A stretch of DNA of 64,000 nucleotides from Cnuibacter physcomitrellae (GTDB lineage: Bacteria > Actinomycetota > Actinomycetes > Actinomycetales > Microbacteriaceae): positions 1 through 64,000 of the forward strand of contig NZ_BMHD01000002.1 in assembly GCF_014640535.1 (NCBI RefSeq), read 5' to 3'. Every line of letters begins with the position of its first letter. The stretch's first letter is position 1. A program made the position numbers and the translations under genes. Below the pieces are notes generated by a model that searched no databases, was not told the origin of the DNA, and saw only the letters and a program-made list of their open reading frames with translations. Positions 13,745-23,066 of the stretch are shown here, piece by piece.

Positions 13745-14131
13745 CTACGCAGCGGTCTTCGGCGCCGACGTGTCGGCGGGAAGGGCGGCACGGGCGCTCT
13801 CGACCAGCGCAGCGAACGTCGCGGGCTCGTTCACGGCTAGCTCGGCGAGGATGCGGCGGTCGACCTCGATGCCGGCCAGGGCCAGACCCTGGATGAAGCG
13901 GTTGTAGGTGAGGCCGTTCTGACGCGACGCGGCGTTGATGCGCTGGATCCAGAGGCGACGGAAGTCGCCCTTGCGCGCACGGCGGTCACGGTAGGAGTAG
14001 ACGAGGGAGTGGGTGACCTGCTCCTTCGCCTTGCGGTACAGGCGCGACCGCTGACCGCGGTAGCCCTCGGCGCGCTCGAGTACGACGCGACGCTTCTTGG
14101 CGGCGTTGACCGCCCTCTTCACTCTTGCCAT
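13745..14131 (-). CDS. rplT: 50S ribosomal protein L20
   Basis: Binds 23S rRNA and is needed early in large-subunit assembly. The 128-residue protein has the very basic N-terminal tail ('[20 protein letters not shown]') and the '[14 protein letters not shown]' core of L20. The C-terminal tail is a little longer than usual ('[11 protein letters not shown]'). It is the third gene of the infC-rpmI-rplT operon; L20 represses this operon in other bacteria. Confidence 0.98.
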   Translation of the reverse strand: MARVKRAVNAAKKRRVVLERAEGYRGQRSRLYRKAKEQVTHSLVYSYRDRRARKGDFRRLWIQRINAASRQNGLTYNRFIQGLALAGIEVDRRILAELAVNEPATFAALVESARAALPADTSAPKTAA

Positions 14132-14166
14132 CTGACTCTTCCTTCAGGTCGTCTCGTCGGCGCTGA

Positions 14167-14361
14167 TCAGCGGCCGAGAAGCTTCTTCACGGTCTTGGCG
14201 TCGGCCGGGGACAGGACCTGGTCCTGGTTGAGGCGCGCCTTGCGGCCGGGGGCCTTCACCTCGAGGTTGTGGCGCATGCCGGCCTGCTGCTTCATGATCT
14301 TGCCGCTACCGGTGATCTTGAAGCGCTTCTTCGACCCGGAGTGGGTCTTGTTCTTGGGCAT
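14167..14361 (-). CDS. rpmI: 50S ribosomal protein L35
   Basis: Small basic 64-residue large-subunit protein. It begins '[20 protein letters not shown]', typical of actinobacterial L35. It sits between infC and rplT in the conserved order; the ribosome binding site AAGGAG is a few bases upstream. Confidence 0.98.
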   Translation of the reverse strand: MPKNKTHSGSKKRFKITGSGKIMKQQAGMRHNLEVKAPGRKARLNQDQVLSPADAKTVKKLLGR

Positions 14362-14384
14362 CGGGGTTTCTCCTTGTGTGTGGG

Positions 14385-14993
14385 TCAGTTGCCGGCCGGC
14401 TCGGCCGGTGCAGACTCCTCCGACGCGCTCTCGCGCGGCGGGCGGGTCTCACGCTTCGCATGGGCTTCGGCCTTGGCCTCCGCCTTGTTCTTCAACGGGC
14501 CGATGACCATGACCATGTTGCGGCCGTCGATGGTGGGGTTCGACTCCACCTGACCGAACTCGGCGACGTCCTCGGCGAAACGCTGAAGCAGACGCACGCC
14601 CTGCTCGGGACGGGACTGCTCGCGGCCGCGGAAGAGGATCATCGCCTTGACCTTGTCGCCCGCCTTGAGGAAGCCCTCGGCGCGCTTGCGCTTGGTCTCG
14701 TAGTCGTGCACGTCGATCTTCAGGCGGAAGCGCACCTCTTTGAGGATGGTGTTCGCCTGGTTGCGGCGGGCCTCCTTGGCCTTCTGCGCGGCTTCGTACT
14801 TGAACTTTCCGTAGTCCATGATCTTCGCGACCGGGGGCTTGGAGTTCGGTGCCACCTCGACGAGGTCGAGGTCCGCCTCCTGGGCAAGCCGAAGCGCGAC
14901 GTCGATGCTGACGACGCCGACCTGCTCGCCACCGGGACCCACGAGGCGGACCTCGGGGACTCGGATACGGTCGTTGGTACGGGGATCGCTGAT
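14385..14993 (-). CDS. infC: Translation initiation factor IF-3, AUC start
   Basis: Binds the 30S subunit and checks start-codon pairing. The 202-residue protein has the N-domain ('[15 protein letters not shown]'), a lysine-rich linker ('[17 protein letters not shown]') and the C-domain ('KEVRFRLKI' to '[10 protein letters not shown]'), then an acidic/Pro tail. No ATG or GTG stands where the conserved protein begins. AAGGAG (15000-15005) is followed after six bases by ATC, giving [10 protein letters not shown], so an AUC start is chosen. Rare starts (AUU, AUC) are how infC represses itself in other bacteria. An in-frame ATG 96 bases upstream lacks family support. Confidence 0.95.
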   Translation of the reverse strand: MSDPRTNDRIRVPEVRLVGPGGEQVGVVSIDVALRLAQEADLDLVEVAPNSKPPVAKIMDYGKFKYEAAQKAKEARRNQANTILKEVRFRLKIDVHDYETKRKRAEGFLKAGDKVKAMILFRGREQSRPEQGVRLLQRFAEDVAEFGQVESNPTIDGRNMVMVIGPLKNKAEAKAEAHAKRETRPPRESASEESAPAEPAGN

Positions 14994-15005
14994 GCGTAGC
15001 TCCTT
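14991..15005 (-). promoter_or_regulatory. Ribosome binding site and AUC start of infC
   Basis: The minus strand reads AAGGAG, six spacer bases, then ATC followed by codons for Ser-Asp-Pro-Arg. The strong Shine-Dalgarno at ideal spacing fixes the non-canonical start. Confidence 0.85.
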
Positions 15006-15221
15006 AGTTCGTTCGTGTCGAGCGCCCGATCCGGGGCTCGCGAAGGCGGAGCTGCTCACCGTGCGGCATGAGACACGCCGACACACCACGCACCCTGTCT
15101 GCTCGTCCGCCGGCCGGGGCCGTCGTCACGAGCGGAGTGCATTCGACCCGGTAACCTGTTGAAGCGGTATGCGCGGGTGGGAGAATCTCCACTTTCGGGC
15201 CGAGGGCGAGCCTCAGCCGCA

Positions 15222-15230
15222 TAGAGTCTA
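15222..15230. promoter_or_regulatory. Overlapping divergent -10 boxes, infC and DUF1844 gene
   Basis: The sequence TAGAGTCTA gives TAGAGT on the plus strand (towards the DUF1844 gene) and TAGACT on the minus strand (towards infC). No strong -35 is visible on either side. The infC leader would be about 230 bases and contains GC-rich inverted repeats around 15110-15125. Confidence 0.35.
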
Positions 15231-15262
15231 GCAGACACTCCGTCCCAGCAGTGAGGAACCCG

Positions 15263-15628
15263 ATGAGCGACGCCCACGACCACGCGATTGACGACGAGAC
15301 GCTGGAGGCCGAGGCGCTCCGCGACATCGCGGAGGTCCCGGCGATCGAGGTCATCACGACCACCGCGGTGCACCTCATGAGCGCCGCCGCCGTCAAGTGC
15401 GGGCTCGCCGACGATCCCTCGCTCGAGACCGACCTCGACGAGGCCCGCAAGCTGATCACCGCCCTCGCCGGCCTGGTGACAGCCTCGGCGCCGTTCCTCG
15501 GCGATCAGCACGCGAGGAGCCTCCGCGACGGGCTCCGGTCCCTGCAGCTCGCGTTCCGCGAGGCGTCCCCCATCCCGGACGCCCCCGGCGAGGGCCCCGG
15601 CGAGAAGTACACCGGCCCGGTGTCGTAG
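15263..15628 (+). CDS. DUF1844 domain protein
   Basis: A 121-residue soluble protein matching DUF1844, a conserved actinobacterial family without known function. The core runs from 'EAEALRDIAEVPAIEVITTTAVHLMSAAAV' through 'DLDEARKLITALAGLV' and is predicted all-helical; the ends are acidic and Gly/Pro rich. The ATG at 15263 is preferred over a GTG 12 bases upstream because GAGGA lies six bases before it. It is divergent from infC, a placement common in the phylum, and ends 5 bp from the convergent SseB gene. Confidence 0.88.
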   Translation: MSDAHDHAIDDETLEAEALRDIAEVPAIEVITTTAVHLMSAAAVKCGLADDPSLETDLDEARKLITALAGLVTASAPFLGDQHARSLRDGLRSLQLAFREASPIPDAPGEGPGEKYTGPVS

Positions 15629-15633
15629 TCGCG

Positions 15634-16404
15634 TCAGCGGAGCCTGACGGCCATCGAGTCGACGGCGCCGGCGATCACCTCGTCGGCCGCCCACGACTCC
15701 TGGAGGCGTCCGAGCAGCGCGGTCAGCGCGGCGGCGTCGAGGCCCGGCACGAGCGAGAGCTCGACCACCACCTCGGGTGCCGCGAGCCGCGCATTCGGAT
15801 CACCGGCGGCGAGGGCGATCGCGGTCACGCTCGCCTCCCCCGCCACCGAGGAGCGGAAGGCCGCGAGGACCTCGGGCGACTCGACGGCGGGGCTCCACGG
15901 GGTGTCCTGCGCGATCGCCCAGAGCGCCGGACGACGCACGGCGAACTCGGTCGGCGACGCCGGATCGAGCACCAGGACGTCGGTCCGCTCCGCCGCGGCC
16001 GCGAGTGCCGCGCGTCGGGAGGCGACGGGGATCGGCCGAGCCGCGGGGTTCCACCGCGCCAGCGCCTCGACGCTGCTGAACACCGGCAGGACCGTGCGTC
16101 CATCCGGACCGGCGACGGTGACGAGGGAGAGCTCCTGCGTCTTGTCGACGCGTAGCCCCTCGGCCGTGTGCCCCTCCTCGCCGGCATGGGCGACCAGTGG
16201 GACCAGGAGGCGCGCGGTCCGCACGGCGTCGACCACGTCGGCCTGTCCGGCACGGCCCTCGCGGAACGCCGTCAGCGCCCCGATCAGCGCGGCCGACGCC
16301 GCACCGTCGTCGCGCTCGTAGCCGTGGGACTCGAAGTGGCGCCCCTTCCAGGGCTGCCCGGCGGAGTCGGCCAGCCGCGGGTCGTGGTCAGCGGCCGGCG
16401 ACAT
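15634..16404 (-). CDS. SseB-family protein
   Basis: A 256-residue protein with an SseB N-terminal-like domain: 'ARLLVPLVA', '[33 protein letters not shown]' and '[13 protein letters not shown]'. The domain occurs in enhanced-serine-sensitivity proteins and in many actinobacterial proteins of unknown role. The ATG at 16404 overlaps the 3' end of priA by 17 bp, so it is translationally coupled to the histidine operon. Alternative in-frame start at 16431 would overlap priA more. Function unknown. Confidence 0.8.
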   Translation of the reverse strand: MSPAADHDPRLADSAGQPWKGRHFESHGYERDDGAASAALIGALTAFREGRAGQADVVDAVRTARLLVPLVAHAGEEGHTAEGLRVDKTQELSLVTVAGPDGRTVLPVFSSVEALARWNPAARPIPVASRRAALAAAAERTDVLVLDPASPTEFAVRRPALWAIAQDTPWSPAVESPEVLAAFRSSVAGEASVTAIALAAGDPNARLAAPEVVVELSLVPGLDAAALTALLGRLQESWAADEVIAGAVDSMAVRLR

Positions 16405-17134
16405 CCAGCGCCTCAGCCAGCGTGAACGCACCCGAGTACAGCGCTCGGCCGACGATGGCGCCCTCGAGGCCGGCCGGCACCAGCTCGCGCAGGGCGACCA
16501 GGTCGTCGAGGCTCGAGATGCCGCCGGAGGCGACGACCGGACGCTCGGTGCGCGCCATCACCTGGCGCAGCAGGTCGACGTTGGGGCCCTGGAGCGTGCC
16601 GTCCTTCGTCACGTCGGTGACGACGTAGCGAGCGCAGCCGGCGTCCTCGAGCCGGGCGAGGACGTCCCACAGATCGCCGCCCTCCTCGGTCCAGCCGCGG
16701 GCGGCGAGCGTCGTGCCGCGCACGTCGAGACCGACGGCCACCGCCTCGCCGTACTGAGCGATGACGCTGGCCGCCCACTCGGGGTTCTCCAGGGCCGCTG
16801 TCCCGAGGTTCACGCGCTTCGCCCCGCTGTCGAGAGCGGTCTCGAGGCTCCTGTCGTCGCGGATGCCTCCCGACACCTCGACCGACACGTCCTTCGCCTC
16901 GCGGATGATCCGCTTGATCAGCGCGAGGTTGCTCCCCCGCCCGAACGCCGCGTCGAGGTCGACGAGGTGGATCCACTCCGCACCCTGCTCGGCCCAGTCG
17001 ACCGCGGCGTCGACGGGATCGCCGTGGAAGGTCTCCGTGCCCGCCTCGCCCTGCGTCAGCCGCACGGCCTTGCCGTCGGCGACGTCGACCGCGGGCAGCA
17101 GGGTCAGCGCGGGCGCGGTGGTGAACTCTGTCAT
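16388..17134 (-). CDS. priA: HisA/PriA isomerase
   Basis: Isomerises ProFAR in histidine synthesis; in actinobacteria, which mostly lack trpF, the PriA form also isomerises phosphoribosylanthranilate. The 248-residue TIM barrel has '[19 protein letters not shown]', the catalytic Asp in 'PAVDV', 'EVSGGIRDD', 'GLDVRG', the second catalytic Asp in 'VTDVTKDGT' and '[11 protein letters not shown]'. The dual role is family knowledge. It starts 34 bp after hisH; the nearest purine-rich site (GAGGAG) is 12 bases from the ATG, which is long. Confidence 0.95.
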   Translation of the reverse strand: MTEFTTAPALTLLPAVDVADGKAVRLTQGEAGTETFHGDPVDAAVDWAEQGAEWIHLVDLDAAFGRGSNLALIKRIIREAKDVSVEVSGGIRDDRSLETALDSGAKRVNLGTAALENPEWAASVIAQYGEAVAVGLDVRGTTLAARGWTEEGGDLWDVLARLEDAGCARYVVTDVTKDGTLQGPNVDLLRQVMARTERPVVASGGISSLDDLVALRELVPAGLEGAIVGRALYSGAFTLAEALDVAGR

Positions 17135-17168
17135 GGTGCTGGTGCTCTCCTCGGGTGGCGGACGACGG

Positions 17169-17807
17169 TCAGCGCAGACTGCCGATCCAGTTCGACAGCA
17201 GGCGGATGCCCGCCTCACCCGACTTCTCGGGGTGGAACTGGGTCGCGCTCAGCGGACCGTTCTCGACCGCGGCGATGAAGGGCTCCCCGTGGGTCGCCCA
17301 GGTGACGATCGGGTGCGCGCGGCGGCCGTCGTCGTCCATCTCCCACTCGCGAGCGGCGTACGAGTGGACGAAGTAGAAGCGCTCGTCGTGGAGACCGTCG
17401 AACAGGACCGAGTCGACGGGCGAGTCGATCGTGTTCCATCCCATGTGCGGGACGACGTCGGCCTCCAGCAGCTCGACCGTGCCGGGCCACTCCCCCAGCC
17501 CCTCCGTCTCGACGCCGCGCTCGATGCCGTTGCCGAACATCACCTGCATGCCCACGCAGATGCCGAGCACCGGTCGGCCGCCGGCGAGCCTGCGGTCGAT
17601 GAGCTCGTCACCGCGGACGGCCCGAAGCTGCGTCATCACCGCGTCGAACGCCCCGACGCCCGGGACGAGCAGGCCGTCCGCCGCCATGATCGTCGCGCGA
17701 TCGGAGGTCAGCGTCACCTCGGCTCCGGCGCGCTCGAGCGCCTTGACCGCGGAGTGGACGTTGCCGCTCCCGTACTCGAGGACGGCGACCGAGGGACGGC
17801 CCGTCAC
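17169..17807 (-). CDS. hisH: Imidazole glycerol phosphate synthase, glutaminase subunit
   Basis: Releases ammonia from glutamine for HisF. The 212-residue class I glutamine amidotransferase has the nucleophile Cys in 'LGICVGMQ' and the His-Glu pair in 'TQFHPEKSG'. The GTG start overlaps the hisB stop (GTGA). hisF is not in the window. Confidence 0.96.
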   Translation of the reverse strand: MTGRPSVAVLEYGSGNVHSAVKALERAGAEVTLTSDRATIMAADGLLVPGVGAFDAVMTQLRAVRGDELIDRRLAGGRPVLGICVGMQVMFGNGIERGVETEGLGEWPGTVELLEADVVPHMGWNTIDSPVDSVLFDGLHDERFYFVHSYAAREWEMDDDGRRAHPIVTWATHGEPFIAAVENGPLSATQFHPEKSGEAGIRLLSNWIGSLR

Positions 17808-18412
17808 AGGGCGCCCTTGGTGGACGGGATGCCCGTCACCAGCGGGTCGTACGACTTGGCCTGACGGAACGCGCGGGCGAAGGCCTTGAACTCCGCCTCG
17901 GCGATGTGGTGCGGGTCGCGTCCGGCCAGGAGCGTCAGGTGCACGGTGAGACCGGCGTTGAACGTGATGGCCTCCATCACGTGCCGGACCATCGAGCCGG
18001 TGAAGTGCCCACCGATCAGGTGGAACTCGAACCCCGCGGGCTCGCCGGTGTGCACGAGGTAGGGCCGGTTCGAGATGTCGACCACGGCCTGCGCCAGGGC
18101 GTCGTCGAGCGGCACGAGGGCGTCGCCGAAGCGGGAGATGCCCGCCTTGTCGCCGAGCGCCTGCTTGATGGCCGTGCCGAGCGTGATGCCGATGTCCTCC
18201 ACGGTGTGGTGGACGTCGATGTCGATGTCACCTGTGGCACGGACCCTCAGATCGGTGAGGGAGTGCTTGGCGAACGCCGTCAGCATGTGGTCGAAGAACG
18301 GGACCGAGGTCTCGAGATCGGCCACTCCGGTGCCGTCGAGGTCGAGCTCGAGGTCGATGCTCGACTCGCTGGTCTCCCGGTGGATGCTCGCGGTGCGGGG
18401 GGAGGACGCCAT
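17804..18412 (-). CDS. hisB: Imidazoleglycerol-phosphate dehydratase
   Basis: Dehydrates IGP using two Mn ions. The 202-residue protein is the single-function form. The metal-binding repeats are '[12 protein letters not shown]', 'HHTVEDIGI', '[11 protein letters not shown]' and '[14 protein letters not shown]'. The ATG at 18412 has AGG nine bases upstream; a second ATG at 18421, one base after the hisC stop, is possible and would add three residues. Confidence 0.96.
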   Translation of the reverse strand: MASSPRTASIHRETSESSIDLELDLDGTGVADLETSVPFFDHMLTAFAKHSLTDLRVRATGDIDIDVHHTVEDIGITLGTAIKQALGDKAGISRFGDALVPLDDALAQAVVDISNRPYLVHTGEPAGFEFHLIGGHFTGSMVRHVMEAITFNAGLTVHLTLLAGRDPHHIAEAEFKAFARAFRQAKSYDPLVTGIPSTKGAL

Positions 18413-18422
18413 GGCGACCATC

Positions 18423-19505
18423 CTACCGAGCCGTGTACTCGGCCATGGCGTCGAGGAACGCGGTGGTCTCCGCCTCCGTGCCGGCGCTGACCCGGAGGTG
18501 GTTCGGGATGCCGAGGTTGCGGATGATGATGCCGCGCGCGAGCAGCCACTCGAAGAGCGCCTCGGGGTCGTCGACACCGCCGAACAGGACGAAGTTGGAC
18601 GCGGTCGGCCAGACCTCGTAGCCGAGCTCGCCGAGCCGCTCAACGATCCGATCGCGCTGGCGCTTGATGTCGTCGACCATCGCGAGCATCTCCGGCGTGT
18701 GGTCGAGGGCGGCCACTGCGGCCGCCTGCGTCAGCGCCGAGAGGTGGTACGGCAGGCGCACCAGCCTCAGCGCATCCGCCACCGCCGGGTCGGCCGCCAG
18801 GTAGCCCAGACGAGCGCCGGCGAAGGCGAACGCCTTGCTCATCGTGCGCGACACGAGGAGTCGCTGACGTCCGGGGAGGAGGCTCAGCGCGTTCGGCGTC
18901 CCGGCGGGGGCGAACTCCTCGTAGGCCTCGTCGACCACGACGACACCGCGCGCCGCCTCGTAGGCGGCCTCGATGGTCTCGAGCGGCAGCGGGGTGCCGG
19001 TGGGGTTGTTGGGCGCGCAGAAGAAGACGAGGTCGGGATCGGTCTGCTCGATCCATCGCACGGCGGTCTCGGGCGAGATCTGGTAGCCGGGGTCGCGTTC
19101 GCCCTCGACCCACTCCGTCCCGGTGGAGGAGGCGATGATCGAGTGCATCGAGTAGGTGGGCGGGAACCCCAGCACCCTGCGGCCCGGGCCGCCGAACGCC
19201 TGGAGGATGTGCTGGAGGACCTCGTTGGAGCCGTTCGCCGCCCAGATGTTGGCCTCGGTGAGCCCGTGACCGAGGTAGCGGGCCAGCGCCTGGCGGAGCT
19301 CGGTGAACTCGCGATCCGGATACCGGTTGATCGTGAGGAGCGACGCGGCGATCCGTTCGATGATGTCGCGGGCGACGTCCTCCGGGATCGGATGCGTGTT
19401 CTCGTTGACGTTCAGCTCGACCGGCACGTGGAGCTGAGGTGCGCCGTACGGCTGGCGGCCGCGCAGATCGTCGCGGAGAGGCAGTGCATCGAGCGGAGTG
19501 GTCAC
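18423..19505 (-). CDS. hisC: Histidinol-phosphate aminotransferase
   Basis: PLP-dependent transamination of imidazole acetol phosphate. The 360-residue class I enzyme has '[10 protein letters not shown]', the 'APNNPTGTP' loop, 'VVDEAYEEF' and the cofactor lysine in '[17 protein letters not shown]'. It starts with GTG (19505). A TAGGAT ends seven bases upstream and no ribosome binding site is present, suggesting a leaderless mRNA for hisC-hisB-hisH-priA-sseB. Confidence 0.96.
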   Translation of the reverse strand: MTTPLDALPLRDDLRGRQPYGAPQLHVPVELNVNENTHPIPEDVARDIIERIAASLLTINRYPDREFTELRQALARYLGHGLTEANIWAANGSNEVLQHILQAFGGPGRRVLGFPPTYSMHSIIASSTGTEWVEGERDPGYQISPETAVRWIEQTDPDLVFFCAPNNPTGTPLPLETIEAAYEAARGVVVVDEAYEEFAPAGTPNALSLLPGRQRLLVSRTMSKAFAFAGARLGYLAADPAVADALRLVRLPYHLSALTQAAAVAALDHTPEMLAMVDDIKRQRDRIVERLGELGYEVWPTASNFVLFGGVDDPEALFEWLLARGIIIRNLGIPNHLRVSAGTEAETTAFLDAMAEYTAR

Positions 19506-19512
19506 CCCCCGA

Positions 19513-19518
19513 ATCCTA
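19513..19518 (-). promoter_or_regulatory. -10 box of leaderless his operon promoter
   Basis: The minus strand has TAGGAT, seven bases, then the hisC GTG. The -35 is not clear. Confidence 0.5.
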
Positions 19519-19554
19519 CCGATCGGACGGATCCTCCCGACCGCGCGGGACCGC

Positions 19555-19905
19555 TCAGTCGGCGTACTGCTGGGGCACGGCCAGCTTCTGACCGGGCTGC
19601 ACCTCGGAGCCGACCAGCCCGTTGAGGTTCTGGATGGACGCGATGACCTCACGCGGATCGGCGCCCGGCGCGAGGTCTTCGGCGATCGCCCACAGGCTCT
19701 GACCCGCGTGGACCGTCACGTAGGAGAACTCGCCGGAGCCGGACGAGTCGGTCGCGGTGGCGGAGCCGCCGCCGAACAGGGCGAGGAGACCGAAGGTCAG
19801 GGCGAGGCCGAGACCGAGGACGGAGGCCAGCACGACCTGCCCTCTGCGCGTGATGCGCAGACGAGTGCGCGTGACGGGTGCTGCTGCGGTTGCGGTGGTG
19901 CTCAT
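19555..19905 (-). CDS. LysM membrane protein, probable SOS cell-division suppressor
   Basis: A 116-residue protein with a basic cytoplasmic N-terminus, one membrane segment (about 22-45), a short Ser/Gly linker and a C-terminal LysM peptidoglycan-binding domain (about 62-112, '[20 protein letters not shown]'). It is divergent from lexA. In the same place M. tuberculosis has Rv2719c, C. glutamicum has divS, and B. subtilis has yneA, SOS-induced division inhibitors with a LysM or membrane anchor. A LexA box covers this gene's -10, so SOS control is well supported; the division-blocking role is inferred. AGGAGG precedes the ATG. Confidence 0.85.
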   Translation of the reverse strand: MSTTATAAAPVTRTRLRITRRGQVVLASVLGLGLALTFGLLALFGGGSATATDSSGSGEFSYVTVHAGQSLWAIAEDLAPGADPREVIASIQNLNGLVGSEVQPGQKLAVPQQYAD

Positions 19906-19967
19906 CGGTGCCTCCTCGTGGAGATCGTCGCGGCGACCGGCCGGGGCCGCCGCGACGAAGCTGTGTT

Positions 19968-19983
19968 CCGAATATACGTTCTA
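19968..19983. promoter_or_regulatory. LexA (SOS) box
   Basis: CCGAATATACGTTCTA matches the actinobacterial LexA palindrome TCGAAC-N4-GTTCGA at 9 of 12 positions. It overlaps the -10 of the LysM gene (19971-19976), so bound LexA would block that promoter, and it lies about 190 bp upstream of the lexA start. Confidence 0.65.
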
Positions 19984-19999
19984 CTCTTCGAACCGTCAA
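19971..19999 (-). promoter_or_regulatory. Promoter of the LysM gene
   Basis: The minus strand has -35 TTGACG (19994-19999), a 17-base spacer and -10 TATATT (19971-19976), giving a leader of about 60 bases. The -10 overlaps the LexA box; a further TTCGAA half-site sits in the spacer. Confidence 0.75.
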
Positions 20000-20033
20000 G
20001 ATCCGATGCGATCGAAGACATCCCGCGACACGC

Positions 20034-20073
20034 TCGAACACGCGTGCGTTCTCGAGTCGTTCTCGGATACAGT
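20034..20073 (+). promoter_or_regulatory. Possible lexA promoter with LexA half-sites
   Basis: TCGAAC (20034-20039) and GTTC (20048-20051) are inverted half-sites but are 8 rather than 4 bases apart. A -10-like TACAGT lies at 20068-20073. Autoregulation of lexA is expected from other bacteria, but this site is not canonical. Confidence 0.3.
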
Positions 20074-20174
20074 TTCGATCGACAGGTGAAGTGAATCACC
20101 CGCCACCGACATCGAAGCGCAGACCACCGACATCGGCCCCGGGAGAGGGGCGGGAACGACGGAACGAGGATCCA

Positions 20175-20840
20175 GTGGGCACCGAGAACGGCCGTACCAG
20201 GCGACGCAAGAGCCTGAGCGACAAGCAGCTCGCCATCCTCGAGGTGATCCAGCGGTCGGTCTCCACCCGGGGCTATCCGCCGAGCATGCGCGAGATCGGC
20301 GACGCCGTCGGCCTCGCGTCGCTGTCGAGCGTGACGCACCAGCTCAACCAGCTCGAGCTGAGCGGGTACCTGCGCCGCGACCCGAACCGCCCGAGGGCGA
20401 TGGAGGTCCTCATCGACGTGCCCGGGAGCGAGGGCTCCGACGTCGACACCGCACCCCCCGTCGGCGACGCCACGCTCGTCCCCCTGGTCGGGCGGATCGC
20501 CGCGGGAATCCCCATCACGGCGGAGCAGCAGGTCGACGAGGTCTTCCCGCTCCCCCGCCAGCTCGTCGGCAACGGCGAGCTGTTCATGCTCAAGGTCGTC
20601 GGTGAGTCGATGATCGACGCGGCCATCTGCGATGGGGACTGGGTCGTCGTGCGACAGCAGAACACCGCCGAGAACGGCGACATCGTCGCGGCGATGCTCG
20701 ACGAGGAGGCCACCGTCAAGGTCTTCCGCCAGCGCGACGGGCACACCTGGCTGCTCCCCCGCAACAGCGCCTTCGAGCCGATCCTCGGCGACTACGCGAC
20801 CGTGCTCGGCAAGGTCGTGGCGGTGCTGCGCGCGGTCTGA
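20175..20840 (+). CDS. lexA: SOS repressor LexA
   Basis: Represses SOS genes until activated RecA makes it cut itself. The 221-residue protein has the winged-helix DNA-binding domain (about 13-78, '[16 protein letters not shown]'), a linker, the Ala110-Gly111 cleavage site in 'RIAAGIP', the catalytic Ser145 in 'VVGESMID' and Lys182 in 'ATVKVF'. The GTG at 20175 is chosen because GAGGA is four bases upstream and family proteins begin near this point. Confidence 0.96.
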   Translation: MGTENGRTRRRKSLSDKQLAILEVIQRSVSTRGYPPSMREIGDAVGLASLSSVTHQLNQLELSGYLRRDPNRPRAMEVLIDVPGSEGSDVDTAPPVGDATLVPLVGRIAAGIPITAEQQVDEVFPLPRQLVGNGELFMLKVVGESMIDAAICDGDWVVVRQQNTAENGDIVAAMLDEEATVKVFRQRDGHTWLLPRNSAFEPILGDYATVLGKVVAVLRAV

Positions 20841-20875
20841 CCGCGACGGCACCGCCACGACGGCGGAGCCTCCGC

Positions 20876-22396
20876 TCAGCGGGTGAAGGCCGCCAGGCGC
20901 TCCTCGAACTCCGGGTTGATGAGCGCCTTCACGTGGGTGCCGGCCTCCTCGTACTCGGTACTCAGGACGATGTTCCGCTCGTGGAGCATGGTCACGACGT
21001 CGCCGCGCTCGTACGGGACGAGCAGGTCGACCTCGATGCTCGGCATGGGGATCCGCCGGGCGATCGCGTCGCGCAGCTCGGCGATGCCCTCGCCGGTGCG
21101 CGCCGAGACGAACAGGGCGCCCGGCTCGAGACCGCGGAGCACCAGTCGGTCATCCTCGGAGAGCAGGTCGCTCTTGTTGAAGACGATCATCTCCGGCACG
21201 TCGCGGGCGCCCGCGTCGCCGACGACGTCGCGGACCGTCGCGATCTGGCTCGCCGGATCGGGGTGCGACCCGTCGACGACATGCACCAGCAGGTCGGCGT
21301 CGGCCACCTCCTCCAGCGTCGAGCGGAACGCCTCCACGAGCTGGTGGGGCAGCTGGCGGACGAACCCGACGGTGTCGGTGAGCGTGTAGGGCCTGCCGTC
21401 ATCGGTCGCCGTGCGGCGCACGGTGGCGTCGAGGGTCGCGAACAGCGCGTTCTCGACCAGGACTCCGGCGTGCGTGATGCGGTTGAGCAACGAGGACTTG
21501 CCCGCGTTGGTGTAGCCCGCGATCGCGACCGACGGCACCGCGTTGCGCTTGCGGTTGGCGCGCTTGGCCTCGCGGGCGGGCTTCATGCCCGCGATCTGCC
21601 GGCGCAGCTTCGCCATGCGGCTGTGGATGCGGCGACGGTCGAGCTCGATCTTCGTCTCACCCGGACCGCGCGAGCCCATCCCGGCGCCCGCGCTTCCCAC
21701 CTGGCCACCGGCCTGACGGGACATCGACTCACCCCATCCGCGCAGACGCGGGAGGAGGTACTCGAGCTGTGCGAGCTCGACCTGGGCCTTGCCCTCGCGG
21801 CTCTTCGCGTGCTGGCTGAAGATGTCGAGGATCACGGCCGTCCGGTCGATCACCTTCACCTTCACCACGTCCTCGAGCGCGCGCCGCTGGCTCGGGGCGA
21901 GCTCGGTGTCGGCGATCACGGTGTCGGCGCCGAGCGCCGCGACGATGCCCGCCAGCTCCTCGGCCTTGCCTCGACCGAAGTACGTGCTCGGATCGGGGTG
22001 CGGCCGGCGCTGCAGGAGCCCGTCGAGCACCACGGCGCCCGCGGTCTCGGCCAGCGCCGCCAGCTCGTGCAGCGAGTTCTCGGCGTCGTCGAGGCTGCCC
22101 TGCGAGTAGACGCCGATGATCACGACGTTCTCAAGCCGCAGCTGCCGGTACTCGACCTCGGTGACGTCCTGGAGCTCGGTCGACAGACCCGACACGCGCC
22201 GGAGCGCCTGCCTGTCCTCGCGATCGAACTGCTCGCCGTCGTACTGGCTGCCCCCTGCGGTCTCGGTGCCCTGGAGGGCCTGGGCCGAGCCGCCGAAGCG
22301 GGCGTACGTCGCTGCCGAGTCTCCGGCGGCGAGCACGCGGGCGACGGCGTCGTCGTCTCTGCTTCGGTCTTCTGTGGTGGATGGGGTCATCGGCAT
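20876..22396 (-). CDS. hflX: Ribosome-associated GTPase HflX
   Basis: Splits stalled ribosomes; GTPase of the Obg-HflX superfamily. The 506-residue protein has the N-terminal HflX domain ('LLQRRPHPDPSTYFGRGKAEEL'), the glycine-rich linker 'GSRGPGETKIELDRRRI', then the G domain: P-loop 'GYTNAGKSSL', switch II 'DTVGFVRQLP' and 'NKSD'. The ATG at 22396 has AGGAG nine bases upstream; another ATG follows two codons later. It is convergent with lexA and divergent from the methyltransferase gene. Confidence 0.96.
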   Translation of the reverse strand: MPMTPSTTEDRSRDDDAVARVLAAGDSAATYARFGGSAQALQGTETAGGSQYDGEQFDREDRQALRRVSGLSTELQDVTEVEYRQLRLENVVIIGVYSQGSLDDAENSLHELAALAETAGAVVLDGLLQRRPHPDPSTYFGRGKAEELAGIVAALGADTVIADTELAPSQRRALEDVVKVKVIDRTAVILDIFSQHAKSREGKAQVELAQLEYLLPRLRGWGESMSRQAGGQVGSAGAGMGSRGPGETKIELDRRRIHSRMAKLRRQIAGMKPAREAKRANRKRNAVPSVAIAGYTNAGKSSLLNRITHAGVLVENALFATLDATVRRTATDDGRPYTLTDTVGFVRQLPHQLVEAFRSTLEEVADADLLVHVVDGSHPDPASQIATVRDVVGDAGARDVPEMIVFNKSDLLSEDDRLVLRGLEPGALFVSARTGEGIAELRDAIARRIPMPSIEVDLLVPYERGDVVTMLHERNIVLSTEYEEAGTHVKALINPEFEERLAAFTR

Positions 22397-22418
22397 AAAG
22401 AATAGTCTCCTGGTTTGC

Positions 22419-22424
22419 TAGATT
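22419..22424 (+). promoter_or_regulatory. -10 box of leaderless methyltransferase promoter
   Basis: TAGATT ends eight bases before the ATG at 22433, with only pyrimidine-rich DNA (CCCTCTC) and no ribosome binding site between. Confidence 0.45.
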
Positions 22425-22432
22425 TCCCTCTC

Positions 22433-23053
22433 ATGGAGGGCGAGCACTACTTCTCGACGCGACCGTCGGGGGAAGCGGCTCTGCGCGACCTCGACGTCAC
22501 GCTGGCGGGGACGCGGGTCAGACTGACGACCGCGTCGGGGATCTTCAGTCCGGATCGCATCGACACGGGCACGCAGGTGCTGTTGGCGTCGGTGCCGACG
22601 CCCCCGCCCAGCGGGAACCTGCTCGACATCGGATGCGGCTGGGGACCGATAGCGCTCACGCTCGCCCTGGAGTCACCGCATTCGACGGTGTGGGCGGTCG
22701 ATGTGAACGAGAGGGCGCTCGATCTCGTCCGGCGTAATGCTGAATCACTTCATCTCACCAATGTGAACGCCGTCCGACCCGAGGATGTTCCCGACTCGGT
22801 GCGATTCACCACGATCTGGTCGAACCCGCCCATCCGCGTGGGCAAGAACGAGCTCCACGACCTGCTCCGCCGGTGGATGCCGCGCATCGACGACGGCGGC
22901 GACGCCTGGCTCGTCGTACAGAAGAACCTCGGCGCCGATTCGCTGCTGCGCTGGATGGAGACGGAGTTCGGCGACCTGGCGTTCCAGCGCACGACCACCA
23001 ACAAGGGCTTCCGCGTGCTGCACGCCCGGCGCAGGCCCCCTCGGGCGGACTAG
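22433..23053 (+). CDS. Class I SAM methyltransferase, RsmC-like
   Basis: A 206-residue methyltransferase with the small-domain architecture of the MTS family (RsmC/RlmG-type guanine-N2 rRNA methyltransferases). It has the SAM motif 'LLDIGCGWGPIALTLA', the acidic 'AVDVNERAL' and the catalytic 'SNPPIR'. The N-terminal duplicated domain of E. coli RsmC is missing, as is usual in actinobacteria. Target base unknown. The ATG at 22433 starts at 'MEGEHYFS'; a TTG 18 bases upstream is in frame but less likely. Confidence 0.88.
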   Translation: MEGEHYFSTRPSGEAALRDLDVTLAGTRVRLTTASGIFSPDRIDTGTQVLLASVPTPPPSGNLLDIGCGWGPIALTLALESPHSTVWAVDVNERALDLVRRNAESLHLTNVNAVRPEDVPDSVRFTTIWSNPPIRVGKNELHDLLRRWMPRIDDGGDAWLVVQKNLGADSLLRWMETEFGDLAFQRTTTNKGFRVLHARRRPPRAD

Positions 23054-23066
23054 GACCGCGATGCGG

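Noticed and set aside
20841-20875. Terminator between convergent lexA and hflX
   Set aside because: Only short overlapping 5-bp stems (CCGCC/GGCGG and GCGGA/TCCGC) are present; too weak to list.
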